A program made the translations under genes and the position numbers. A stretch of DNA of 64,000 nucleotides, taken from Roseiarcus sp963813195. Its GTDB lineage: Bacteria; Pseudomonadota; Alphaproteobacteria; Rhizobiales; Beijerinckiaceae. A model generated the notes under the pieces. That model ran no database searches, had not been told where the DNA came from, and saw only the letters and a list, made by a program, of their open reading frames with translations. The stretch is from NCBI GenBank assembly GCA_963813195.1, contig CAWEYC010000025.1:1-64000 (forward strand), read 5' to 3'. Shown piece after piece: positions 1-9,900 of this stretch (position 1 is its first letter; every line of letters starts with the position of its first letter).

Positions 1-309
1 GCAATGTCGTGAGCAGCCGGTGAGCGCTCGACAGCAGCAGTCCAACGGTCTTCGCCAGGCGCAGTCGGAAGTTCGATCCGTCGTCATTCTCGGCGAGCGC
101 GTGGAGAGCGCGAATGAGCAACTGAAACTCCGCCGGCACGATCGCCCTTCGACGCGGTGAACCAGGCCGCGCTCGCGATTCGTTCATTCGAAACCATGGT
201 GATCCCCTCCCCGGCGGTCGCCTCATTCCACATCGTGAAAATCATTCCAGAACAATTGCGTCAACCCCACGATCTTCATACTATACGGCAAGGCGCTGGA
301 GGTTTGCCG
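1..309. other. Window-edge sequence without an assignable gene
   Basis: No intact gene is visible. A short minus-strand open frame runs off the left edge from about position 150 and encodes a helical-looking peptide (residues such as EFQLLIRALHALAENDDG), possibly the start or remnant of a divergently transcribed gene. I could not assign it to a family. The rest is the upstream region of the decayed amidohydrolase gene that follows. Confidence 0.3.
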
Positions 310-1372
310 ATGCGGGTCAGCGTTCCACAAGGTCACGATGAACAGCCCAAGCGACGTTTCCGGTCTCGAAAAACTGATCGAGGCGCTGGAATGACACGAA
401 GTGAATGTCGCGCGGTGATCGACGAAGCCGAAGGAAACGACGGGGCGAACAACTTCACCCGGCACTACGCGACGCTATCCTTCTCGCTCGCGCTGGCGCG
501 TCACCTACGTGACGCGAGGATCGCCGAAGCGCGTCGCCTTCGTGTCGTCCGGTGGAACCGAGGGCGTCTTCAGCCCCATGCGACCGTCTTCACCCGTTCC
601 GCGGCTCAGTAGACCGCGGAACGAGTTGGCGATGGAAGTCGCCGTGACGCGGGACTTCCTTGCGGAAGAGGTGGCACGATCGGTTGAGGTTCGCGAGGTG
701 GCCGCCGCTGTCCGCCGCGCGCAGGCCGAAGCAGGCATCGCCGCCGCTGCGGACGTACATTGCGTACAGGTCAAGGGCCCGTTCTGACGCAGCAGCGGTC
801 AGCAACAGCCATCAGCCGGGAGCCAAGTTCGTCGCCCGCGATCCGAACGATGAACGCTGCGCCCACGGCAAGGCGGCGTTCGGCATCGCCCTTGCGCTCG
901 GCGAAGTCGCGGAAGCGTCGCTGAGCGACGACATCATCGCGCGACGATGGATATGTCACTGGTCGCCAATACGTCCGCGGGCGAGAGGGGAACTGCGCGA
1001 TTGCGAGGTTCTGCTCTTCGGCAATTCCGAGAAGGCGAGAGCGGTCCGCGTGACGAGCACGCCCTGCTTCGCAACGTGATCGATGCGGAGAGTGACGCGC
1101 AGCGCGGGATGCGATTGGCCGTCGCACCGGCCAATTGATCCCGATCGGATCATGGCGATCTTCGCCGAGAAAGCCGAAGCGCCGCCCAATGGTTTCGTTC
1201 GCGATCGGCGGACGACGATGCTGTCGGACGCGGAATACGCTCAGAGGCACGCTCGCGCGGCTCTCGGCGCGGTCATCGCGTCGGTGACGGGCGACTGCAA
1301 TTTTCGTGTCCAGGAAGGAAACCGAACATCAATGCCAGCCAGGCGAAGCGCCCATCGCCGCGATCATCACCG
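310..1372 (+). pseudogene. Decayed ring-opening amidohydrolase (cyanuric acid hydrolase/barbiturase family)
   Basis: Family members open s-triazine or pyrimidine rings such as cyanuric acid and barbiturate. Stitching the three forward frames recovers family landmarks in order: SPSDVSGLEKLIEAL near 345-390, EGNDGANNFTRHYAT near 430-475, VAFVSSGGTEGVFSP near 535-580, TRDFLAEEVARS near 645-680, a VQVKGP block ending near 780, then AAFGIALALGEV near 870-910, DRIMAIFAEKAEAPPNGFVR and TMLSDAEYAQRHARAALGAVIASV near 1140-1280, and a C-terminal EHQ..PGEAPIAAI near 1320-1370. At least five frame changes separate these blocks, so no full protein can be made. Position at the head of an ABC-transporter/amidase operon fits nitrogen scavenging from heterocycles. 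Barbiturase and cyanuric acid hydrolase cannot be told apart here. Confidence 0.85.
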
Positions 1373-1473
1373 TCTCATCTTCATCGTTGGCGCCCAGGAT
1401 TGCTGGTTCGTTCCATCGCCGAGCTGCCTGCCGACGGCGAAGCGCCGTCGGATCGAGGAAAGGAGAGATTTCC

Positions 1474-2486
1474 GTGAGAAAAAGACACTGCGAAGTTGCC
1501 TGCGTCATTTCAGTCGCTCTCGCATTGATAGCTCACCGCATCCGCGTTTGTTTCACGGCGCGCGCCGAGGACAAAGCCGCCATACTCCTGCCGGGCAGCG
1601 CCAACGATCAGGTCGATGCGCTCGGCTACGCGCTCTTCGAGAGCCTCGAGCCGCACGGCTTCGAGACCGCCTCTCCGAGGAGACATCCTTGCCGACGCAG
1701 CAGAATCCGAGGCTTTGCGCGATTACGCAGAGTCACAGCTACAACATTGTCATGGTAGTTCCGGTCGCTTCGTTTCGGCGATCGAGCGGGTCGCGCCGGA
1801 TTTCCCAAAGATCGCGATTCATTGCCGTGAGCGGAGGACGACAGCGCGCCAACGTCATGTCGATCAACTGGAACAATGCTTCAATTTGGCTGCAATAGGC
1901 ACGCTTGCCGCACGATGAGCAAGACGCACAAGGTCGGAGGCGTCTATGGTCTGGCGGCGTTCCGAACGTCGCGGCGCCAGCGGCTTCCGTATCTGCGCGA
2001 CCAAGGCCGGCGCGCAGTTGGACGATTCTCTACATCAAGGACATGGAAGACGCGGCCGAGGCCGAAAAAGCAGGCGTTGTCGCTCATCGCCCAGGGCGCA
2101 AGAACATCATCGCCGGGAAGCTGAACGCCGCCGAGACCCGGTCTTGTCCAGCAGCGCCAAGGAAAAGAGATATGTTTATGACGGCCGTGGCTTCGATCAG
2201 ACGGAAGCCGCGCCAATCTCGTTTTGACCAACATCATCGACTCGCCCGGCATGTTCAGCAGGCCGACCAGGTCAAAGGCGGCAAGTTGTTCGGTTCGTTC
2301 GTGCAATATGGCTACGACACCGCGCCTGTGACCGGCGCTTCGCTTCAGTACACCGAGGGCAAGCCTTTCAACCCGGCGCCATGCACTACAGCAGTCGTGA
2401 AGGAGGTCACGGACATGGCGGCCAAATTCGAAGTCGGCGCTTTGAAGATCGTGCCGACGGACAACGACGCACGGAGCGGAGGCTGA
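1474..2486 (+). pseudogene. Decayed BMP-family (nucleoside/base) ABC substrate-binding protein
   Basis: The original start is probably GTG at 1474, behind a strong AGGAAAGGAGAG ribosome site, followed by a hydrophobic signal peptide and the mature start AEDKAAILLPGS. Later blocks in other frames match BMP/PnrA-type periplasmic lipoproteins: SGRFVSAIERVAPDFPK, NVMSINWNNA, KVGGVYGLAAF, ILYIKDMEDAAEAEKA, IIAGKLNAAE, GKLFGSFVQYGYDTAPVTGA and the C-terminal KFEVGALKIVPTDNDA. The frame changes several times, so it is a pseudogene. Members deliver nucleosides or related bases to a double-ATPase ABC importer, whose decayed genes follow directly. Confidence 0.88.
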
Positions 2487-2648
2487 TTGAGCGCGGCGTC
2501 CTCAGCGGGGCGCTGCGAGTTCTCCTATACGGTCGTGATCGAAAAGCGGCTGCGGCGACGTCGGCCGCGGATCGAGGCGACCCCGCCCTCGATCAATCCC
2601 TTACACTTCGCCGAGCTGGCGCCCGCGAAGATTTACCTGAGAAGGCTT

Positions 2649-4141
2649 ATGTCCGCGCTCCTGGAAATCCGCAAGTCGGTGCGCTACTTCGGGCGGGTGC
2701 GCGCCAATGATGGCATCGATCTCGAAGTGCAGGCGGGCGAAATAGTGGGGCTGCTCAGCGAGAACAGTTCTGGCGAGAGCACCCTCATGAAGGTGCTGCC
2801 TTCGGCATGATGCGCCCGATGAGGGCAAAATCGCCTTTCGAGGTCGCGAATTGTCGGGTCATCGCCCCGGCGACGCCATGTCGGCCGGCATCGCCATGAT
2901 TCACCAGCATTTCATGCTGATCGAGGCGATGACTGTGGTCGAGAACGTCATGCTCGGCTGGCCGAGGTCGGGGCGCATCCTCGAAGACCGCCGCCATCGC
3001 TTTGCGCGTGCCGGAGGCGGACCAGCGCTTCGGCCTCGATCTCGACCCGGATGCGCCCGTCGCCGCGCTTCCGCTCGGCCGCTTCAGAGGGTCGAGATTC
3101 TAAAGGCGATCCTCGCGAAGCGGACCTCCTGATTCTCGACGAGTTCCTACCTTCGAACCTCGCGCCAAGCGAAGTCGCCGATCTCCTGTCGATTCTTGCG
3201 CGCCTGCACGCCGAGGGCAGAAGGCATCGTGTTCATCAGCCGTAGAGCTGCAGAAGTCCTTGAGGTTTGCGACCAGGTCGGTGGTACTTCGCGACGGACG
3301 GTTTCAGGCCGCGCACCCGTGCAGGGCGTCACGCGCGCCCAGCTTGCCGGATGATGGTGGCCACGATGCGACGATGCCTCACGCACTCGACCCGCAGGCG
3401 CCCGGCGCCGTGCGAGAATGCGCGTCGCGAACCTGGCGGCGCCGGGATGCTGGTCGACGTCAGTTTCGATGTCCGCGGCAGCGGATTCTCGGGATCGCCG
3501 GCGTGGACGGCGACGGGCAGATCGAACTGGTCGAAACACTGTCCGGGTTGCGCCCGCGCAAGCGGGAACGATCGCGCTCGATGGGCGGGACGTCACGAAG
3601 GCCTCTGTCGCCGCTCGAACACGATCCGGCATGGCCTATATGCCCGCCGATCGCTCGTCCACGGCGCTGGTGCGGAGCATGTCGATCGCCGAAAACATGA
3701 TGCTGCGGGACAGCGCGCCCGCCCTACGCCCAAAGCGGCTTCCTGGCGCGCCGTTCGTTGGCGTCGAAGGCCCGCGAACTGATGAGCGACTACCAAATTC
3801 GTGCGCCAGGTCCCGCGACGATCGTTGCGCGGTTGTCGGGCGGCAATCAGCAAAAGATCGTGGTGGCGCGCGAACTCGCGCGCAAGCCAGCGGTGCTCAT
3901 GCGCCGCATCAGGCGGCCTCGGGCCTCGATCCAGGCGCAACGCGCTTCGTCTTGGAGCGCGTCATCGCGTTGCGCGACGCCGGGGCGGCGGTTCTCTATC
4001 TTTCGTCGGAGCTGGAGGAAGTGCTCGGAAATCAGCGATCGCGTCGCTGTCATGGCCGGAGGCGGATTCGCCGGTGTGGCGCGGCGCGGCGAAATTGACG
4101 TCAAACAAATCGGCCTCTGGATGGCCGGGCGGGCGGCATGA
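2649..4141 (+). pseudogene. Decayed double-domain ABC transporter ATPase (BMP/sugar type)
   Basis: The gene would encode about 500 residues with two ABC modules, as in importers paired with BMP-type binding proteins. Visible blocks: a first Walker A region reading GLLSENSSGESTLMK, where the usual GKS/T lysine is replaced by glutamate; AMIHQHFMLIEAMTVVENVMLG; a Walker B-like DLLILDEF; second-module GIAGVDGDGQIELVETLSGL; MAYMPADRSSTALV; and the ABC signature LSGGNQQKIVVARELARKPAVLM. These lie in different frames. The TGA at 4139-4141 overlaps the ATG of the next gene, showing former translational coupling. Confidence 0.9.
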
Positions 4142-5212
4142 GCGACCCGACCTTGCAAGCGGCGGACGAGGCGGCGGGGCCGGCGCGCCGCGCGCCTTTT
4201 CGTTTTCGCTCGAGCGAAGGCATGGCGACGCGGATCGTCGTCGCCGTCGTGCTCTCGCTTTTGTGCGCGGCCGCGTTGGTCGCCCTGTCCGGTCACAGCC
4301 CTTTGGCCGCGTTCGGCGCTATGATCGTCGGCGCGGTCGGCTCGCCGCATCAGATCGGCGTCGCGCTGAACCGGACCACGCCATACCTACTCGCCGGCGG
4401 CGGCGTGGCGATGTGTTTTCGCGCCGGAGTCATCAACATCGGCGCGGAAGGTCAGGTCGCCATCGGCGGCGTCGGGGCGGCGGCGGTCGCGCTCGCCTGG
4501 CCGAGCGGCGCTTCGGAGTTGACGGTCGTCGCTTCGTTGCTGGGCGGCGCGGCGGCGGGGGCGATATGGGCGGCGCTAGCGACGGCGATCCATCTTGGGC
4601 GACGCGTCCAGTGAGGTGCTTGCGACTTTGCTGTTGAACTTCGTGGCGCTCTTATTGGTGCAGCAGGCGCTCGCCGGACCGCTCGGACAATTCGGCGCCG
4701 GCTTCTTGCAGTCGCCGGAATTTCCAAAAGCCGGCCTGGCTGTGGCGAATTCCCGATCTCAACGCTCACGTCGGCTTCGTGATCGCAATTTTGGCGGCCA
4801 TCGGGCTTTCCGTCCTTCTCTGGCGGACTCCGTTCGGCTTCTCGTTGCGCGTTGCCGGAAGCTCTCGGCCGGCGGCGGCTTATGCCGGTTTTTCCTTGCC
4901 GGCGATCACCTGGGGCGTAATGCTGCTTTCCGGTGCCCTCGCGGGTCTGGCAGGCGGCATCGAAGTCCTCGGCGTGCACCATCGCCTCATCGAAGGATTT
5001 TCCCTCGGCTTCGGCTTCAAGGCGGTGACCGTGGCGCTGCTCGGCGCTTTCGGAGCCGATGGCCGTGGCGCCGGCGGCGCTCTTCGTCGGCCTGCTCGAA
5101 GCGGGCTCGCTTTCCATGCAACGGCAGATCGGGGTTCCCTCCGCTCTCGTCGTCGTGATCGAAGGGGGTCACAATGCTGTTCATTCTCGCAGCGACGGTG
5201 CGGCGAGCATGA
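4138..5212 (+). pseudogene. Decayed ABC transporter permease, first of pair
   Basis: The first 158 codons are open and contain several hydrophobic segments plus the BMP-importer permease block GVALNRTTPYLLAGGGVAMCFRAGVINIGAEGQ. A frameshift near 4600 moves the reading to VLATLLLNFVALLLVQ, another near 4750 to IGLSVLLWRTPFGFSLRVAGSS and GVMLLSGALAGLAGGIEVLG, and another near 5060 to APAALFVGLLEAGSLSMQRQ. The old stop overlaps the ATG of the second permease at 5209. It would have formed the membrane channel with its neighbour. Confidence 0.9.
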
Positions 5213-6124
5213 TCGACTTTCCTGGCCGCCGCCATCCGCATCGCCACGCCGTTGCTGTTCGCCGCGCTCGGCGGCATCCTGTCGGAACGCGCCGGCGTCT
5301 TCGCTGTCGGGCTTGAAGGCATGATGCTGATGGGCGCTTTCGCCGCGGTCGTCGGCGCCTGGGCCAGCGACAGCGCGTTGATTGGAATTCTACTGGCTCT
5401 TGTCGGCGGCGCCGCGATCGGCCTCGTCGTCGCGCTGGTCGCGGTCCGCCACCGCGCCGACAACATGGTCACGGGTTTGACGGCGGATATTCCTGGCGCT
5501 GGGCCTGACCAGCTATCTCCTGCAAGTCCTGGCCGGCGGCGGCCGGCCGATCGCGATTCACTTGTCGCCTTTGGCGGCATGGCGTGTTCCCGTACTCGCC
5601 GATTTGCCGGTGATCGGTCCATTGCTTTCGTTCAGCCGCCTTTGACATACGCTGCGGCGCTCGGCTGTGTCGTTCTTCATCTCTTCCTGCGTCGAACCCA
5701 AGCGGGTCTTGACGCTCCGGGCTGCGGGCGAAACCCAGAAGCCGTATTCGCGTCCGGCGTCGAGCCTATGCGCGTGAGGTTGCTCGCGGTGGTCGCTTGC
5801 GGCGCCATCGCGGGGCTCGGCGGCGCGGTGTTGTCGCTTCAGCAAGTGGGGACCTTCACCGACGGCATGACGGGCGGTCGCGGTTATTTGGCCCTGGCTT
5901 CGCTCATCGTCGCGCGATGGAATCCGTTGGCCGCAGCGGCGGCGTGTCTCGTGTTTGGCGCGGCTGAAGCCTTTGAACTGCGACTGCAGGGCTTTGGCGT
6001 GCCGGTCAGCTCGTACATCGTTCAAATGGTTCCCTATCTGATTGCGCTGGCGGTGTTGGCGGGGCTCGGCCGTTCAACCAAGCTGCCGGCCGCGATCGGA
6101 CAGCCCTTGCAACGAGATCGATGA
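5209..6124 (+). pseudogene. Decayed ABC transporter permease, second of pair
   Basis: Start ATG at 5209 overlaps the previous stop. One frame change follows within the first codons, after which the frame is open through AAIRIATPLLFAALGGILSERAGVFAVGLEGMMLMGAFAAV, typical of the smaller permease of BMP-type importers. A frame change near 5490 destroys the middle (loss around the LFLA..GLT segment). The C-terminal part GAIAGLGGAVLSLQQVGTFTDGMTGGRGYLALA is recovered up to the stop at 6124. At least two lesions; non-functional as read. Confidence 0.9.
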
Positions 6125-6131
6125 GGACTCG

Positions 6132-7524
6132 ATGACGGAAGAAATCGCCGAACTCGCCGCAGCCTTGCGAGCGCGAACCTTGACCGCCGAGGCCTTGCTC
6201 GAGCGTTGCCTCGAACGTGTCGGCCGGCTCGATCCTCGCCTCAACAGCTTTGTCGCGCTGGACGTTGCGGGCGCGCGGGTCGCCGCGAAGGAGAGCGATG
6301 CGCTGCTTTCGCGCGGGCGCGCCGCGATCGCCGCTCGAAGGCATCCCGATCTCGGTCAAGGACAACATCCATGTCGCGGGGATGCCGTCGACATGGGGCA
6401 GTCGCGCGCTCGCCGGTTTCACGCCGGAGAAGGACGAACTGCCGATCGCAAGATTGCGCGCCGCGGGCGCGATCTTTCTCGGCAAGACCAATGTGCCGGA
6501 GTTGACGGTCGAGGGCTACACGAAAAACGATCTGTTCGGCGTCACTCGAAACCCGTGGGACACGCGCCTCACTCCGGGCGGTTCCTCCGGCGGCGCGGCG
6601 GCGGGAGTCGCGGCCGGTCTCGTCCCCGCAGCGATCGGAACCGACGGCGGCGGCTCCATTCGCCGTCCGGCTAGCCACACCGGCCTCGTCGGTTGGAAAC
6701 CGTCGATTGGCCGCATACCCCGCATCGATGGCTTCCCGGCGATCCTGGCGGATTCGAAACGCTCGGGATTCTTGCACGGTCGGTGGATGACGCGCTCCTG
6801 CTCGATGCGGCGATGAGCGCCCCGGACGCTCGCGACCGACGATCGCTTTACGCGCCTGCGCCGCCTTGGCCTGATGCGCGGCGACGTATCCTCTACATCC
6901 CCCAGTTCGGCGAAGCTCCGGTCGACCCTGAGGTGGCCAGCGTCGTCGCGAGCGCCGCGGCAGCGCTGGAGCGGGAGGGGCACGAAGTTCACCGGGAGCA
7001 GGTCTTCTTCGATCTCGAAGATGCGGCGCGCATCTGGCACGTCGTTTCGCGCGCTGGCGTCGCATGGATGATGGGCTGGAAGGACATCCGTCTTGACGAA
7101 ATGGCCGGCGCGTCGGTGCGTGCGATGGCGGCGGAGGGTCGGCGGCTCGGCGCAGCGGACTATCTCGACGCCCTCGAGCGCATCGCCGCTTTTCGTCGCC
7201 GCTGCGCCGAACTGTTCGAGCGGGTGGACCTGGTTCTGACTTCGCCACCGCCGCCGCGCTGCCATGGCCGGCGGAGACGCCCTATCCGATCGCATCGCCG
7301 ACCGCCCAGCCGGCCCTCGTGACCACGCGATCTTCACGGGTTGGGTCAATATCGCTGGTAACCCCCGCGATCAGCCTGCCGGTGGCGGTTTCGAAGTCCG
7401 GGCTGCCGATCGGAATACAATTCGCCGCGGGTTTCGCGCCGACGCTGCGCTGCTCGGCTTCGCCCGCGACTTCTCGCGGCGCAATCCTGCGCCGCCGCTC
7501 CCCAAAATGGAAGGACGATCATGA
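6132..7524 (+). pseudogene. Decayed amidase-signature family hydrolase
   Basis: The N-terminus (EEIAELAAALRARTLTAEALLERCLERV) is open from ATG 6132. A frameshift near 6340 leads to the amidase-signature core: GIPISVKDN with the catalytic lysine, TPGGSSGGAAAGVAAGLVP with the cis-serine, and TDGGGSIRRPAS with the nucleophile region. Further frame changes near 6745 and 7250 separate the helical middle (VASVVASAAAALEREGHEV) from the C-terminal AISLPVAVSKSGLPIGIQF. All catalytic residues are encoded, so loss of function is by frameshift only. It overlaps the next gene by ATGA. In the original pathway it probably cleaved a ring-opened amide or ureido product. Confidence 0.9.
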
Positions 7525-8728
7525 ACGCTCGCCAATCGGGCCGACACTTCTTGCAAATTCCGGGTCCGACCGATGTGCCCGGCCGCGTGCTTCGCGCGAT
7601 CTCCGAGCCGACCATCGATCATCGCGGGCCGGGCTTCGCGGATTTGGGCCGCGTCGTGCTGACCGGGCTTCGGCGGGTATTCCGCACGAGCGGTCCCGTC
7701 GTCATCTATCCCGCCTCAGGCACGGGCGCGTGGGAGGCGGCCTTGGTCAACACGCTGTCGCCGGGCGACGCGGTGTTGATGGTTCGCACCGGCTGGTTTG
7801 CGACGCTCTGGAACGAGATGGCGACGAGGCTCGGACTGGCGCCGATGATTCTGGATACGGACTGGCGACGCGGCGCGGACCCCATGGCGATCGAAGACGC
7901 CTTGCGGCGGGACACCGCGCATCGCATTCGCGCGGTGTGCGTCGTCCATAACGAGACGTCGACGGGCTGCGTCAGTCCCATCGCCGCCGTGCGCAGGGCG
8001 ATCGATGCGGCGGACCATCCCGCGCTGTTGATGGTCGATACGATCTCGTCGCTGGGTTCGATCACCTACAATCATGAGGAATGGGGAGTCGACGTCACAG
8101 TCGCGGGGAGCCAGAAGGGGCTCATGCTGCCGCCGAGGCCTGTCGTTCAATGCGGTGAGCGCTCGTGCGCTCGCCGCCGGGGAAACGGCGAGATTGCCGC
8201 GCAGCTATTGGGACTGGCGCCCGATGCTGGACGCCAATTCCGGCTTCTATTTCCCCTATACGCCGGCGACCAACATGCTGCGCGGGCTGCAAGAGGCCCT
8301 GGCGATGCTCGAAGAGGAAGGCATGCCCAACGTGCTGGAGCGCCACGCCAGGCATGGCGCCGCGACGCGCGCGGCCGTGCAAGCCTGGGGAAGCGCGGGC
8401 GGCATCGAGGTGCAGTGCCAGGAGCCTCGCGACTATTCCTCTTCGCTCACCGCGGTGCGCCTGCCCGATGGGCACAGCGCCGACAAGCTGCGCGCGCTGA
8501 TCTTGCAGCGTTTCAACATGAGCCTCGGCAACGGGCTTGGACTTCCTCAAGGATCGGGTGTTCCGCATCGGCCATCTCGGCGACTTCAATGATCTCTCGT
8601 TGATCGGCGCTCTCGGCGGCGTCGAGATGGGTCTCGAACTCGCGGGGATTCCGCATTCGGCCGGCGGCGTCGAGGCGGCCATGGCCTCGCTGAGAGCGTC
8701 CGAAGCGCCGCAGGCAACTGCGCGATAG
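7521..8728 (+). pseudogene. Decayed PLP-dependent alanine/serine-glyoxylate-type aminotransferase
   Basis: Class V aminotransferase. From ATG 7521 the frame is open through IPGPTDVPGRVLRAI, IYPASGTGAWEAALVN, VVHNETSTGC, LMVDTISSLGS and the PLP-lysine block VAGSQKGLMLPP. A frameshift near 8140 moves to FNAVSARALAAG..YWDW and NSGFYFPYTPATNMLRGLQEAL, and a second near 8530 moves to FRIGHLGDFNDLSLIGALGGVEMGL, ending at 8728. Only two lesions, so decay is recent. Relatives include ureidoglycine-glyoxylate aminotransferase of purine catabolism, a plausible but unproven role here. Confidence 0.92.
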
Positions 8729-8817
8729 CGCCGACGTCGGCGACGATCGCGGTATCGCTCGGCAATTGCGCGCGGTTCGGAGCGAGCGGTCCGAACGGTC
8801 ACAAAAGAGGAGGTCCC

Positions 8818-9576
8818 ATGGACATGCGCGCTATCCGGCAGGCGGCCGATTTGCTGGCGAAAGCGCGACGATCGGGTGAGCCGCTTGAACGGCTGCCACC
8901 CGACCTACGTCCGCGAGACGCCGCCGAAGCCTACGCGATCCAACTCGCGCTGCTCGAAGAGACCGGCGAGTCCCTGGCGGGTTGGAAGGTCGCGATCTCC
9001 CCCGATTACGGGCTGATGGCCGGCATCCTCGTTCGCTCGCGCATGTTCGAGAGCGGGGCTGAGATATCGTCGAAACCATTTCGAATGCTCGGGGTTGAAG
9101 CCGAGATCGCATTCAGGTTCGACGTCGCCTTGGCGGCTCGCGATCGAGCCTATGAGAGGGCCGAGGTGGCGGCGGCGGTGACCGCTCTTCCCGCCATCGA
9201 AATCGTCGATACGCGATTTGCCTCGTACGATGGAACGCCGGTCATCGAGCGCGCCGCGGACTTCATGTCCAACGGGGCGCTGGTAGCCGGGCCCGCTCGT
9301 GCGGATTGGCGCGCCTTCGATCTCGAAAGGCTCGAAGCGTCGGTGGCGATCGATGGCGCGGAGATCGTACGCCGGGTCGGCGGAAACGCCTGCGGAGATC
9401 CGATGATTCCCGCCATCGCGCTCGTCAACCAGCTTCGGCTTTCGGGCGGAACGCCTTCCGGCATGGTGGTTACGACGGGAACCTACACCGGGCTTGAATA
9501 CGCCCGTGGCGATAGCGCGGTTCGCGTGGGTTTCGCGGGTTTCGGGGCCGTCGCCCTCAAGTTCATCGGATCATGA
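8818..9576 (+). CDS. 2-keto-4-pentenoate hydratase-like protein (MhpD/FAH-type family)
   Basis: This 252-residue protein is intact and close to the usual family length. It starts at ATG 8818 behind AAGAGGAGG. Family features are DAAEAYAIQLALLEETG near the N-terminus, GWKVAISPDYG, the metal-ligand region LGVEAEIAFRF (about residues 91-101), ALPAIEIVDTRFASYDG, ADFMSNGALVAGP and a C-terminal TGTYTGLEYARGDSAVRVGFAGFGAVALKFI. Homologues hydrate 2-hydroxydienoates or act on related oxo acids using Mg2+. It is the only undamaged member of the former operon; the actual substrate is unknown. Confidence 0.85.
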   Translation: MDMRAIRQAADLLAKARRSGEPLERLPPDLRPRDAAEAYAIQLALLEETGESLAGWKVAISPDYGLMAGILVRSRMFESGAEISSKPFRMLGVEAEIAFRFDVALAARDRAYERAEVAAAVTALPAIEIVDTRFASYDGTPVIERAADFMSNGALVAGPARADWRAFDLERLEASVAIDGAEIVRRVGGNACGDPMIPAIALVNQLRLSGGTPSGMVVTTGTYTGLEYARGDSAVRVGFAGFGAVALKFIGS

Positions 9577-9593
9577 GCGAGGCGTCTGGCGCC

Positions 9594-9741
9594 CGTTGCT
9601 TTCAGGTCGAATCAAGCCTCAGCCGTCCTGGCGAGCAACGCGAAGCCATCCAGACTTTGGGATTGCGGCGGCGGCTTAGTCTGGATCGCGACGCTTCGCT
9701 CGCGAAGACGGCGGGGTCGGTTCAACCTAAATGCAAAGCGC
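9594..9741 (+). repeat. MITE-like palindromic repeat, copy 1
   Basis: About 150 bp non-coding unit with long imperfect inverted arms: GCCGTCCTGGCGAGCAACGC...CCATCCAGACT on the left and the near reverse complement AGTCTGGATCGCGACGC...GAAGACGGC on the right, with a GGGATTGCGGCGGCGGC centre and outer ends resembling CAGGTCGAATC and GGTTCAACCTAAA. Five copies occur in this window. Confidence 0.9.
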
Positions 9742-9749
9742 ACTCGCGC

Positions 9750-9900
9750 GCGCTGCTTTCAGGTCGAATCAAGCCTCACCCGTCCTGGCGAGCAACGCGA
9801 AGCCATCCAGACTTTGGGATTGCGGCGGCGGCTTAGTCCGGATCGCCACGCTTCGCTCGCGAAGACGACGGGGCCGGTTCGACCCAGATTCAAAGCGCAC
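9750..9900 (+). repeat. MITE-like palindromic repeat, copy 2 (tandem to copy 1)
   Basis: Same orientation as copy 1 and separated from it by fewer than ten bases. It differs at a few positions (AGTCCGGATCGCCACG, GACGACGGGGCC, GGTTCGACCCAGA), so it is not a very recent duplication. Confidence 0.88.

Noticed and set aside
1..8728. Frameshifts explained wholly by sequencing errors
   Set aside because: Lesions cluster in this operon while nearly all other genes in the window are clean over tens of kilobases, and point changes such as the altered P-loop accompany them. Not excluded for single sites.
9594..9900. CRISPR array from the two tandem repeats
   Set aside because: Only two units of about 150 bp, palindromic throughout and without unique spacers; other copies are dispersed.
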